A stretch of 5,214 bases of DNA from positions 1-5,214 of the forward strand of contig CAJUGR010000122.1 of NCBI GenBank assembly GCA_910586285.1. The letters are read 5' to 3'. The DNA is from an uncultured Erysipelotrichaceae bacterium. GTDB lineage: Bacteria; Bacillota_I; Bacilli_A; Erysipelotrichales; Erysipelotrichaceae. A program made the translations under genes and the position numbers. Below are positions 1 to 5,208 of the stretch, piece after piece. The notes below the pieces were generated by a model, which was not told the origin of the DNA, did no database searches, and worked only from the letters and a program-made list of their open reading frames with translations. The first letter of the stretch is position 1, and every line of letters begins with the position of its first letter.

Positions 1-348
1 AATGGTGGTATCAATGCGGAGGGGACAATCAGTAATACACCAAGTGGTGGTGTCGTAAGTTCGCTCCATACAGGGGATGAGGTGCATCTTGGCACAGCGA
101 GTAATGATAAGTTTACTGTGTTGGGATAAAATGGCGGATATTTATATTTGTTAAAGAAGCAAACGGTGGGTAGTGCGGTCAATTATAATACGGCATTAAG
201 CCATGCGAATGCTTATAAAAGGGATGCGAATTTTGGTAAGATAGGGAATGCTCATCTTTCTTTGTCCGGGAATGGTGTTAGCTTGATATCAAAGTCAGAG
301 TTGCAGGAAATATCAAGTTTGGTTTCAAGCAATCAGATAGCCTCTAGT

Positions 349-526
349 GTACACTTGAATGCAGGTGATGGCTTAGCGGATATCAACATTGATTTGGATC
401 ATGATGACAAGGCTGATATTAATATAGATTTTGACGAACTTGATTCCGGATATAGATATTGACAGTAATGGCGATGGCAAAGGGGATGTGAACATAGAAA
501 CAGACGGGGACGGCAAGGCTGATCAA
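349..526 (+). repeat. Five tandem 12-residue Asp-rich repeats (Ca-binding-like)
   Basis: There are five consecutive units inside the pseudogene: VHLNAGDGLADI (349-384), NIDLDHDDKADI (385-420), NIDFDE..IPDI (421-454), DIDSNGDGKGDV (455-490) and NIETDGDGKADQ (491-526). Four units are exactly 36 nt and the third is 34 nt, which marks a 2-nt loss at 439-442. The D-x-D-G-x-x-D spacing resembles calcium-binding loops of the thrombospondin type 3 or dockerin kind. Such runs commonly form rigid stalks just before the wall anchor of surface proteins. Calcium binding is inferred from the spacing only. Confidence 0.8.
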
Positions 527-690
527 AATATCATTAAGATCAATAAATGGAAGCCGGAGCATAAGGTGGAAGGTGAAATCCCCTATAAACAATGACTTTA
601 GAAGCGATAAGGGAACAGGAAAACAGTGGGGAGATCCAAAAAGATACGAACACTGAAGACAAAAATGATGTCTTCAACAATATGGGCGGC

Positions 691-795
691 ACATTAACCG
701 GCGATACCACGAACATCATGATGTATATGGGTATGAGCTGGATGGCGATCGGGCTGATCTTATATTTACTGTTTAAACAAAGTACGAAAGAGAAA
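691..795 (+). other. C-terminal wall-sorting-like signal (TLTGD, membrane segment, basic tail)
   Basis: The last fragment encodes, in order, TLTGD (691-705), a hydrophobic stretch of about 20 residues (NIMMYMGMSWMAIGLILYLL) and a short charged tail (KQSTKEK). This is the three-part layout of a sortase substrate. The pentapeptide keeps the TG-D part of LPxTG-D but lacks the Leu-Pro. It may therefore be a lineage-specific variant, a degraded LPxTG, or a plain membrane anchor. It is the main evidence that the pseudogene encoded a surface-anchored protein. Confidence 0.6.
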
Positions 796-800
796 TAGAA

Positions 801-832
801 AAAAGCCGCATTCTCTCAGGAGTGCGACTTTT
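801..832 (-). terminator. Intrinsic terminator of the sigma factor gene, also usable by the + strand
   Basis: The hairpin arms are AAAAGCCGCA (801-810) and TGCGACTTTT (823-832), with one C/A mismatch. An inner CTC/GAG stem surrounds a TCAG loop, with a TT bulge. On the - strand it lies about 25 nt past the sigma factor stop and runs into six T's, a good intrinsic terminator. On the + strand it follows the pseudogene stop with a weaker CTTTTCCTT tract. Confidence 0.8.
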
Positions 833-856
833 CCTTCAATTTATCATCATAAGATC

Positions 857-1708
857 TTATAAATCATGATAATATTCTTCCAGTTCTATGCGTGTTTTGG
901 AGGTTCGCAGTTTTCGTATTGCCTTACTTTCAATCTGGCGAACCCGTTCTCGGGTAATCCCATACAATTTTCCTATGTCTTCTAAGGTCATCGGCGGTTC
1001 ATCATTTAACCCGAAATGACGAATAATGATTTCCCGTTCCCGATCATTTAAAATATTTAAAGATTTGATGATGTCTTCATGGACAAAAACCTCATCAGCA
1101 TCGCCGCTCAACGAGCCGGTATCCGGATCAGCGATCAAATCACTTAAACGTGTATCCTGATCTTCGTTGATTTGCATATCAATACTAATCGTATCTTTCG
1201 CCAAACTTAACAAGTCTTGTATCTTGTATTCACTAAAACCGGTTTCCTCAGCCAATTCCATAATCGTCGGTTCTCGCTGAAAATCCTTATAGAGTTTATC
1301 GAATGCCTTGCGTACTTTGAATTCATTTTCCAGCACATGGATGGGGATATGAATCAAATTTCCTTTATCCATAATATAACGGGAAATATATTGACGGATC
1401 CATTGGATACCATATGTGGAAAACTTATAACCTAATGAAGGGTCGAATTTTTCTATGGCCTTGCACAAACCCATATTCCCTTCCTGAATTAAATCCATAA
1501 ATGAAACGGAGAAGTTCGCATATTGCTTGGCAACACTGACCACCAGCTTTAGGTTACAGCGAATAAAATAATCTTTTGCCGCATCATCCCCATTAGCGAT
1601 GCGCTGGCAAAGAGCAATTTCTTCTTCCTGTGTCAATGTCGGATAATCGCCGATCATCTGTAAATAGCGCTTTACATTGTCTTTTAATTTGGCATTGGCA
1701 TTTACCAT
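857..1708 (-). CDS. RNA polymerase sigma-70 family factor, RpoD-like, without region 1.1
   Basis: It directs RNA polymerase core to promoters. The protein has 283 residues. Region 1.2 covers about residues 10-40 and the region 2 core runs from about 47 to 112 (LKLVVSVAKQY, FMDLIQEGNMGL, YKFSTYGIQWIRQYISRYI). Region 3 follows from about 118 (IHIPIHVLENEF, with the His and Glu used for extended -10 contacts). Region 4 is about 217-270, with a -35-reading helix ITRERVRQIESKAIRKLR like that of RpoD. The start at 1708 is chosen because AAAGGGTGA (1713-1721) precedes it closely and the likely promoter lies just upstream. A longer reading to 1837 would begin upstream of that promoter. Region 1.1 is absent, and the gene is alone rather than beside dnaG, so it is probably an accessory (group 2-like) factor rather than the housekeeping one. 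In the -10 helix, the first Trp of the usual WW pair is Gln102 and the Thr of QAIT is Ser109. RpoD of a reduced lineage remains possible. Confidence 0.93.
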   Translation of the reverse strand: MVNANAKLKDNVKRYLQMIGDYPTLTQEEEIALCQRIANGDDAAKDYFIRCNLKLVVSVAKQYANFSVSFMDLIQEGNMGLCKAIEKFDPSLGYKFSTYGIQWIRQYISRYIMDKGNLIHIPIHVLENEFKVRKAFDKLYKDFQREPTIMELAEETGFSEYKIQDLLSLAKDTISIDMQINEDQDTRLSDLIADPDTGSLSGDADEVFVHEDIIKSLNILNDREREIIIRHFGLNDEPPMTLEDIGKLYGITRERVRQIESKAIRKLRTSKTRIELEEYYHDL

Positions 1709-1712
1709 AAAA

Positions 1713-1721
1713 TCACCCTTT
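1713..1721 (-). promoter_or_regulatory. Ribosome binding site deciding the sigma factor start
   Basis: Read on the - strand this is AAAGGGTGA, four T's ahead of the ATG at 1708. It is the only good Shine-Dalgarno match near any in-frame start, so it rules out the 43-residue longer N-terminus. Confidence 0.8.
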
Positions 1722-1724
1722 CTT

Positions 1725-1746
1725 ATGATGATCATTGTATCATGAT
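1725..1746. promoter_or_regulatory. Inverted repeat over the sigma factor -10 box (possible operator)
   Basis: ATGATGAT (1725-1732) and ATCATGAT (1739-1746) are inverted copies with one mismatch in eight, separated by six bases. The pair brackets the -10 hexamer and start site of the sigma gene. Two perfect 8-bp palindromes, ATGATCAT (1728-1735) and ATCATGAT, lie within it. A dimeric repressor could bind here, but A/T-rich DNA gives such repeats easily. Confidence 0.3.
1734..1742 (-). promoter_or_regulatory. Extended -10 promoter of the sigma factor gene
   Basis: On the - strand it reads TGATACAAT: a TGn extension plus TACAAT (1734-1739). Transcription would begin near 1727, giving a leader of about 20 nt that contains the ribosome binding site. 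No good -35 box lies 16-18 nt upstream, so the TG extension probably compensates. Confidence 0.6.
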
Positions 1747-1821
1747 TTTGCCGGGAGCGGATAAATCGATTTTTGTTTGATTCAAAAATAGCGTAAGCAC
1801 TTTCCTTTTTCCTTGATTCAC

Positions 1822-1830
1822 TGTTATAAT
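1822..1830 (+). promoter_or_regulatory. Extended -10 promoter of the transporter (and probably pepT)
   Basis: TGTTATAAT is a consensus TATAAT (1825-1830) preceded by TGn. The region 17-18 nt upstream is only a T-rich TTTCCT, so the promoter relies on the extended -10. The start site would fall near 1837, leaving a leader of about 20 nt with GAGG ahead of the ATG at 1858. Confidence 0.65.
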
Positions 1831-1857
1831 AGTACAAGAGATGTGAGGATAAAAACT

Positions 1858-3171
1858 ATGTTTACAAAAATATTGACAAAACTGGGATTTACCAAAGAAG
1901 AGATCAGTTGGATCTTATATGATGTCGGTAACAGCGCTCAGGTATTGACTACCTGTACCGTGATCTTTCCGCTGTTAATTGCGAAAATTACACCGGGAGA
2001 CTCCAGTGTATATGTGGGATGGGCGAACGCGGTGTATGGAATTGTGCTGGCGTTGTTATCACCGATATTGGGGACGATTGCCGATTACAAAGGTAAGAAG
2101 ATGAAATTCTTCCGCTTCTTTCTATTGATCGGTATTATTGCCGGTTTTCTGTTGTGTCTCCCTACGCTTGATTATATGACAATGATAGTGATCTTTTGCA
2201 TTGCGATGATCGGCTATAACGGCTCAATTATATTTTACGATGCCTTTATCGTGGATGTGTGTGATGATGATCGGGTGGATAAAGTATCGGCGGCCGGATA
2301 TGCTTGGGGCTATATCGGTTCTGTGTTGCCTTTTTTGATTTTTATCATCCCTTTTGCGGCAGTGACGTTATTTGGTGATGCGCAGGGGAATCTTGTATTA
2401 TCAAGCTTTACGTTGACCTATCGTACCGCTTGTAGTTTGACTATGGGAATGGCGGTATTGTGGTGGCTGATCTACTCACGGCCGATGTTAAAAAACGTTC
2501 GCCAAAAGCGTTATCATGAGGAAGTGGATCACGTGGTGAAGGAATCTTTTCATCGCTTATGGCACACCTTCCGCAATGTGAAAAAGAATAAGAACATTTT
2601 TCTGTTTTGCTTATCTTATTTCTTCTATATTGATTGTGTCAACACCGTGATAAAAATGGCTGTTTCTTTGGCAACGGAAATGGGTATCAGCGATATCATG
2701 AGTTTGGTCGTTGTGATCATTATCAATATCATTGCGTTTCCCGGCGCGATTATTTTCGGACGATGGGTGGATCGCTTTGGCTCCAAGAAGATGATTTTTG
2801 CCGGTATCTTCGGATATCTGGGGGTGGTGATCTGTGGAGCGCTGATTCCGCTAAATCAAAATTTCATCTGGGTGGTGGCGATTTTGGTCGGTATGTTCCA
2901 AGGGGGAATTCAATCGGTTTCCCGTTCTTATTTTGCCAAGCTGATTCCGGATAAAGCAGACTCTAATGAGTTCTTCGGTTTCTTTTCGGTATTTTCTAAG
3001 TTCTCTTCCATTTTAGGACCGATTGCGGTTGCGGTATTAATTCAGCTGACTAATGAAACCCGTTTCGGCATTCTCGGGTTGATTCCGATGATGTTATTGG
3101 GCGCATTGATTTTAATGTTTGTGAAGGACCCCGAACAATCATCCCTTCAAGCGAGGGCTGAGAAAAAGTAA
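1858..3171 (+). CDS. Major facilitator transporter, Atg22/UMF1-like family
   Basis: This is an integral membrane carrier of 437 residues. Family signatures are visible: YDVGNSA at 21-27, an MFS motif-A loop GTIADYKGKK at 72-81, FYDAFIVD at 126-133, SAAGYAWGY at 144-152, a second motif-A loop FGRWVDRFGSKK at 300-311, GGIQSVSRSYFAKLIP at 349-364, and SNEFFGFFSVF at 369-379. Hydrophobic segments fill both halves around a charged cytoplasmic linker at about 208-246, the usual MFS plan. Yeast Atg22 releases amino acids from the vacuole. The bacterial relatives are mostly uncharacterised, so the substrate here is open. The start at 1858 is chosen because it follows GAGG and the likely promoter; a longer reading from 1813 would start upstream of the -10 box. 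The gene is divergent from the sigma factor and 57 bp ahead of pepT in the same direction, so a shared transcript is likely. Confidence 0.9.
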   Translation: MFTKILTKLGFTKEEISWILYDVGNSAQVLTTCTVIFPLLIAKITPGDSSVYVGWANAVYGIVLALLSPILGTIADYKGKKMKFFRFFLLIGIIAGFLLCLPTLDYMTMIVIFCIAMIGYNGSIIFYDAFIVDVCDDDRVDKVSAAGYAWGYIGSVLPFLIFIIPFAAVTLFGDAQGNLVLSSFTLTYRTACSLTMGMAVLWWLIYSRPMLKNVRQKRYHEEVDHVVKESFHRLWHTFRNVKKNKNIFLFCLSYFFYIDCVNTVIKMAVSLATEMGISDIMSLVVVIIINIIAFPGAIIFGRWVDRFGSKKMIFAGIFGYLGVVICGALIPLNQNFIWVVAILVGMFQGGIQSVSRSYFAKLIPDKADSNEFFGFFSVFSKFSSILGPIAVAVLIQLTNETRFGILGLIPMMLLGALILMFVKDPEQSSLQARAEKK

Positions 3172-3212
3172 TTTGATTACGGTCATGGTTACCGCATTGG
3201 AAAAATAAAATC

Positions 3213-3223
3213 GAAAGGAAAGG
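3213..3223 (+). promoter_or_regulatory. Ribosome binding site of pepT
   Basis: GAAAGGAAAGG precedes two adjacent ATG codons (3229 and 3232). Either could be used: the first half suits 3229 and the AAAGGTG half suits 3232. A GTG at 3223 overlaps this site and is unlikely to be the start. Confidence 0.6.
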
Positions 3224-3228
3224 TGTTT

Positions 3229-4446
3229 ATGATGAATGTAATTGAACGATTTTTAAAGTATGTCAGTTATGATACAATGTCAGATCCGCTTTCTCACAGC
3301 GCTCCGAGTAGTGAAAAACAGTTGGCGCTGGCGCATGAATTGGTGAAAGAAATGCGGGAAATTGGTATTCAAGAGGCGCATGTCGATGAATACGGCATCG
3401 TATACGGATGGATTCCCGCCACAACAAACAAGTCACTTCCGGCGATCGGCTTGATTGCCCATATGGATACTTCACCGGATATGAGCGGTGAGAACGTGAA
3501 ACCGCGCATTATTCGTGATTATGACGGCAATGATATTGTATTAAATGAAGAACAAAGTATTGTGATGTCACCGCAGGAATTTCCTTCCTTGAAGGAGCAT
3601 ATCGGTCATGATTTGATTGTGACGGACGGCACAACCTTATTGGGAGCGGATGATAAGGCGGGCGTAGCTGAAATCATGAGTTTTGCGGAGACCTTGATCA
3701 AGGAACAGCGTGAACACGGTAAAATTTGTATCGCGTTTACGCCGGATGAAGAGGTTGGCCGAGGGACCGAACATTTCGATATTGGAAAATTCGGGGCTGA
3801 TTTTGCCTATACAGTAGACGGTGGTATGGTGAACAGCATTGATTATGAAAATTTCAATGCGGCGGCTGCCCAAATCATCATCAACGGTAAGAGTATCCAT
3901 CCCGGCAGTGCGAAAGGAAAAATGGTTAATGCCTTGTTGGTGGCGATGGAATTTCATCAACTGCTGCCACAATTTGAGAATCCTGCTTGTACCGAAGGGT
4001 ATGAAGGCTTTCATCACCTCCATCAGATGAGCGGCGGTTGTGAACAAGCGCAAATGGAATACATCATTCGAAATCATGACGCAGAAATCTTATCGCGCCA
4101 AAAAAAGGATTTTGTCCATGCGACTGATTTTATCAACCAAAAATACGGTGCCGGAACCATTGTTTGTGAAATCAGCGATACTTACGGTAATATTCGTTCT
4201 TTTATTGAAAAGGATATGTCAATTGTTGAACGCGTGAAAAAAGCGATGGTGGAACTGGGATTGGATTCACAATCCACACCGATTCGCGGTGGTACCGATG
4301 GTGCCATGTTAACGTATCGGGGATTATTATGCCCCAATTTGGGCACCGGTGGTTATCAGTGCCATGGCAAATATGAATATGCTTGTATCAATGAAATGGA
4401 AATCAGTGTGAAGTTGTTGTTAAAGATCATAGAAATGATGCTTTAA
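3229..4446 (+). CDS. pepT: Peptidase T (tripeptide aminopeptidase, M20B metallopeptidase)
   Basis: This cytoplasmic di-zinc aminopeptidase removes the N-terminal residue from tripeptides, a late step in peptide use. At 405 residues it is close to the usual length of about 405-410. The active site is complete. AHMDTSPD supplies metal ligand His78 and catalytic Asp80. GADDKAG gives bridging Asp141. TPDEEVGRG gives the general base Glu174 and ligand Glu175. YTVDGG gives ligand Asp197, and YQCHGKYEY gives ligand His379. The lid-domain motif IHPGSAKGKMVNA (223-235) is also present, as is GGTDGAMLTYRG (354-365). The ATG at 3229 is chosen for its ribosome binding site; 3232 is equally possible and costs one residue. 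No terminator separates it from the transporter upstream. It ends 28 bp before a strong terminator shared with the convergent pentapeptide gene. Confidence 0.97.
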   Translation: MMNVIERFLKYVSYDTMSDPLSHSAPSSEKQLALAHELVKEMREIGIQEAHVDEYGIVYGWIPATTNKSLPAIGLIAHMDTSPDMSGENVKPRIIRDYDGNDIVLNEEQSIVMSPQEFPSLKEHIGHDLIVTDGTTLLGADDKAGVAEIMSFAETLIKEQREHGKICIAFTPDEEVGRGTEHFDIGKFGADFAYTVDGGMVNSIDYENFNAAAAQIIINGKSIHPGSAKGKMVNALLVAMEFHQLLPQFENPACTEGYEGFHHLHQMSGGCEQAQMEYIIRNHDAEILSRQKKDFVHATDFINQKYGAGTIVCEISDTYGNIRSFIEKDMSIVERVKKAMVELGLDSQSTPIRGGTDGAMLTYRGLLCPNLGTGGYQCHGKYEYACINEMEISVKLLLKIIEMML

Positions 4447-4474
4447 TTCATCTGACAGTAATTCTTTATGCGCA

Positions 4475-4499
4475 AAAAGCAGTCGATCCGACTGCTTTT
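4475..4499. terminator. Bidirectional intrinsic terminator between pepT and the pentapeptide gene
   Basis: This is a perfect 11-bp stem, AAAAGCAGTCG (4475-4485) with CGACTGCTTTT (4489-4499), closed by an ATC loop. A-rich and T-rich flanks let it work for both converging genes. The TAA stop of the - strand gene (4498-4500) overlaps its outer end. Confidence 0.93.
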
Positions 4500-5133
4500 A
4501 TCGAATGATCAAACCCAATAAACGAGCCAGTGACAACGCTTGCATTTCAGAAACGATGACTCCTTGTAAATGTTCTGCGTTAACAGTAATGCCTTCAATA
4601 TCCGAAGTCGATAAATCCAATCCTTTTAATGGGGTATTGATGAACTCCGCTTCTTTCAGATGACATGTATCAAAAGCAGTGTGGAAAAATACGCATTGAT
4701 TGAAGCTGCTCATTGACAAATCACTTTGATCAAATCGTACATGTTTCAATTTCGTTCCGGAGAAATTGGCATAACGTGCATTGTTTTGCGAAAAGGTGAT
4801 ATTTACTAAGGTGCTGCCGCCGAAATCACAGCCCATCATGCGGCAATGACGAAATTCCAGCCGATGCAAAGCACCGTCAAGCAGTTTACAATTCGATAAT
4901 TCACAGTTGATAAAGACACAGTCTAACAAATCCAAATTCTCCCAATCAAATGCTTCAAACTCGACATTTTCAAAAACACATCCGTCAAAATGAATATATT
5001 TCTCATGATGTTCCCCGATGCGGCAATTTTGAAAATGGATTCCGTGTAGATAGGGATCCGCTTCCATCAGGGACAAGAAATCTGTGGCATCTGTTAACTC
5101 CGCCGGAAGAATGGGTGCTTTGATTTTTTCCAT
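4498..5133 (-). CDS. Pentapeptide-repeat protein with Qnr/MfpA-like C-terminus
   Basis: The 211-residue protein is predicted to fold into a right-handed four-sided beta-helix. The central hydrophobic residue of the pentapeptide (mostly F or L) recurs every five residues without a register break from Phe34 to Val194, about 33 repeats or eight coils. Examples are GCDFG, YANFS, EAEFI and LKGLDLS. All nine cysteines sit two residues before a central residue, the small inward-facing position. After the helix, an amphipathic stretch SEMQALSLARLLGL (195-208) resembles the C-terminal dimerisation helix of Qnr proteins (QASLLMERLGI). Qnr and MfpA mimic DNA and bind gyrase, giving quinolone tolerance; many other pentapeptide proteins have no known role, so that function is only a hypothesis. 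There is no signal peptide or membrane segment, so it is probably cytoplasmic. The start is supported by AAGGTGA about 9 nt upstream. It is convergent with pepT and appears to be a single-gene transcript. Confidence 0.9.
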   Translation of the reverse strand: MEKIKAPILPAELTDATDFLSLMEADPYLHGIHFQNCRIGEHHEKYIHFDGCVFENVEFEAFDWENLDLLDCVFINCELSNCKLLDGALHRLEFRHCRMMGCDFGGSTLVNITFSQNNARYANFSGTKLKHVRFDQSDLSMSSFNQCVFFHTAFDTCHLKEAEFINTPLKGLDLSTSDIEGITVNAEHLQGVIVSEMQALSLARLLGLIIR

Positions 5134-5141
5134 AGTAATCG

Positions 5142-5170
5142 TTCACCTTCTTTTGTTATTATTGTATGAT
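5142..5170 (+). promoter_or_regulatory. Possible divergent promoter toward the right edge
   Basis: TTCACC (5142-5147), a 17-bp spacer and TATGAT (5165-5170) read to the right. The -10 box overlaps that of the pentapeptide promoter on the other strand, so the two could compete. The -35 match is only four of six. Confidence 0.3.
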
Positions 5171-5189
5171 AAAAAAATCCTTTTGAAAA
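5161..5189 (-). promoter_or_regulatory. Promoter of the pentapeptide gene
   Basis: On the - strand, TTTTCA (5184-5189) lies 17 bp before TACAAT (5161-5166). This is four of six matches to the -35 consensus and five of six to the -10. The start site would be near 5154, giving a leader of about 20 nt with the AAGGTGA ribosome binding site. Confidence 0.6.
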
Positions 5190-5208
5190 GATGTGGTGAT
5201 AAAAAACA

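Larger units (their letters stand above)
1..798 (+). pseudogene. Decayed cell-surface repeat protein, 3' part (5' end outside window)
   Basis: This is the tail of a surface protein split into pieces. Frame 1 reads a Gly/Ser/Thr-rich stretch (NGGINAEGTISN...) to an in-frame TAA at 127-129. The same frame then continues with coding-like sequence (NGGYLYLLKKQTVG...) to a TGA at 460-462. At 439-442 coding sense moves to frame 2, which carries the rest of an Asp-rich repeat array and then NKWKPEHKVEGEIPYK, ending at TGA 593-595. From about 589 it returns to frame 1 (TMTLEAIREQE...) and ends with a membrane-anchor tail at TAG 796-798. The frame changes fit a 2-nt and a 1-nt deletion, which together restore the frame. 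The TTG at 148 has no ribosome binding site, so the middle piece is not a separate gene. The last piece (ATG 592) overlaps the previous stop as ATGA and could be translated by coupling, but it has no signal peptide and its nearest purine-rich stretch (563-575) is too far upstream. Its original ligand is unknown. Sequencing error is an alternative, but the neighbouring genes are clean. Confidence 0.8.

Noticed and set aside
148..462. A stand-alone 104-residue gene starting at TTG 148
   Set aside because: It has no ribosome binding site, is in the same frame as the coding-like sequence before the TAA at 127-129, and stops in the middle of a repeat unit; it is a pseudogene fragment.
592..798. 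An independent small membrane-protein gene
   Set aside because: Its content is a wall-anchor tail that completes the upstream surface protein, the start lacks a well-placed ribosome binding site, and there is no signal peptide. Coupled translation cannot be fully excluded.
1709..1837. 43-residue N-terminal extension of the sigma factor
   Set aside because: It lies upstream of the good ribosome binding site and spans the gene's own -10 box; its residues do not resemble sigma region 1.1.
3180..3194. CGGT...ACCG hairpin between the transporter and pepT as a terminator or attenuator
   Set aside because: The stem is only four base pairs with a seven-base loop and no T-tract follows.
3173..3211. 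A separate promoter for pepT (TTGATT and TAAAAT)
   Set aside because: The spacing of 27 bp is far too long, and no alternative -35 box lies 16-18 bp upstream of TAAAAT.
3637..4077. Antisense and alternate-frame open frames within pepT, and similar ones inside the sigma and transporter genes
   Set aside because: They overlap strongly conserved genes, show no recognisable domains and lack ribosome binding sites; they are shadows of the coding strand.
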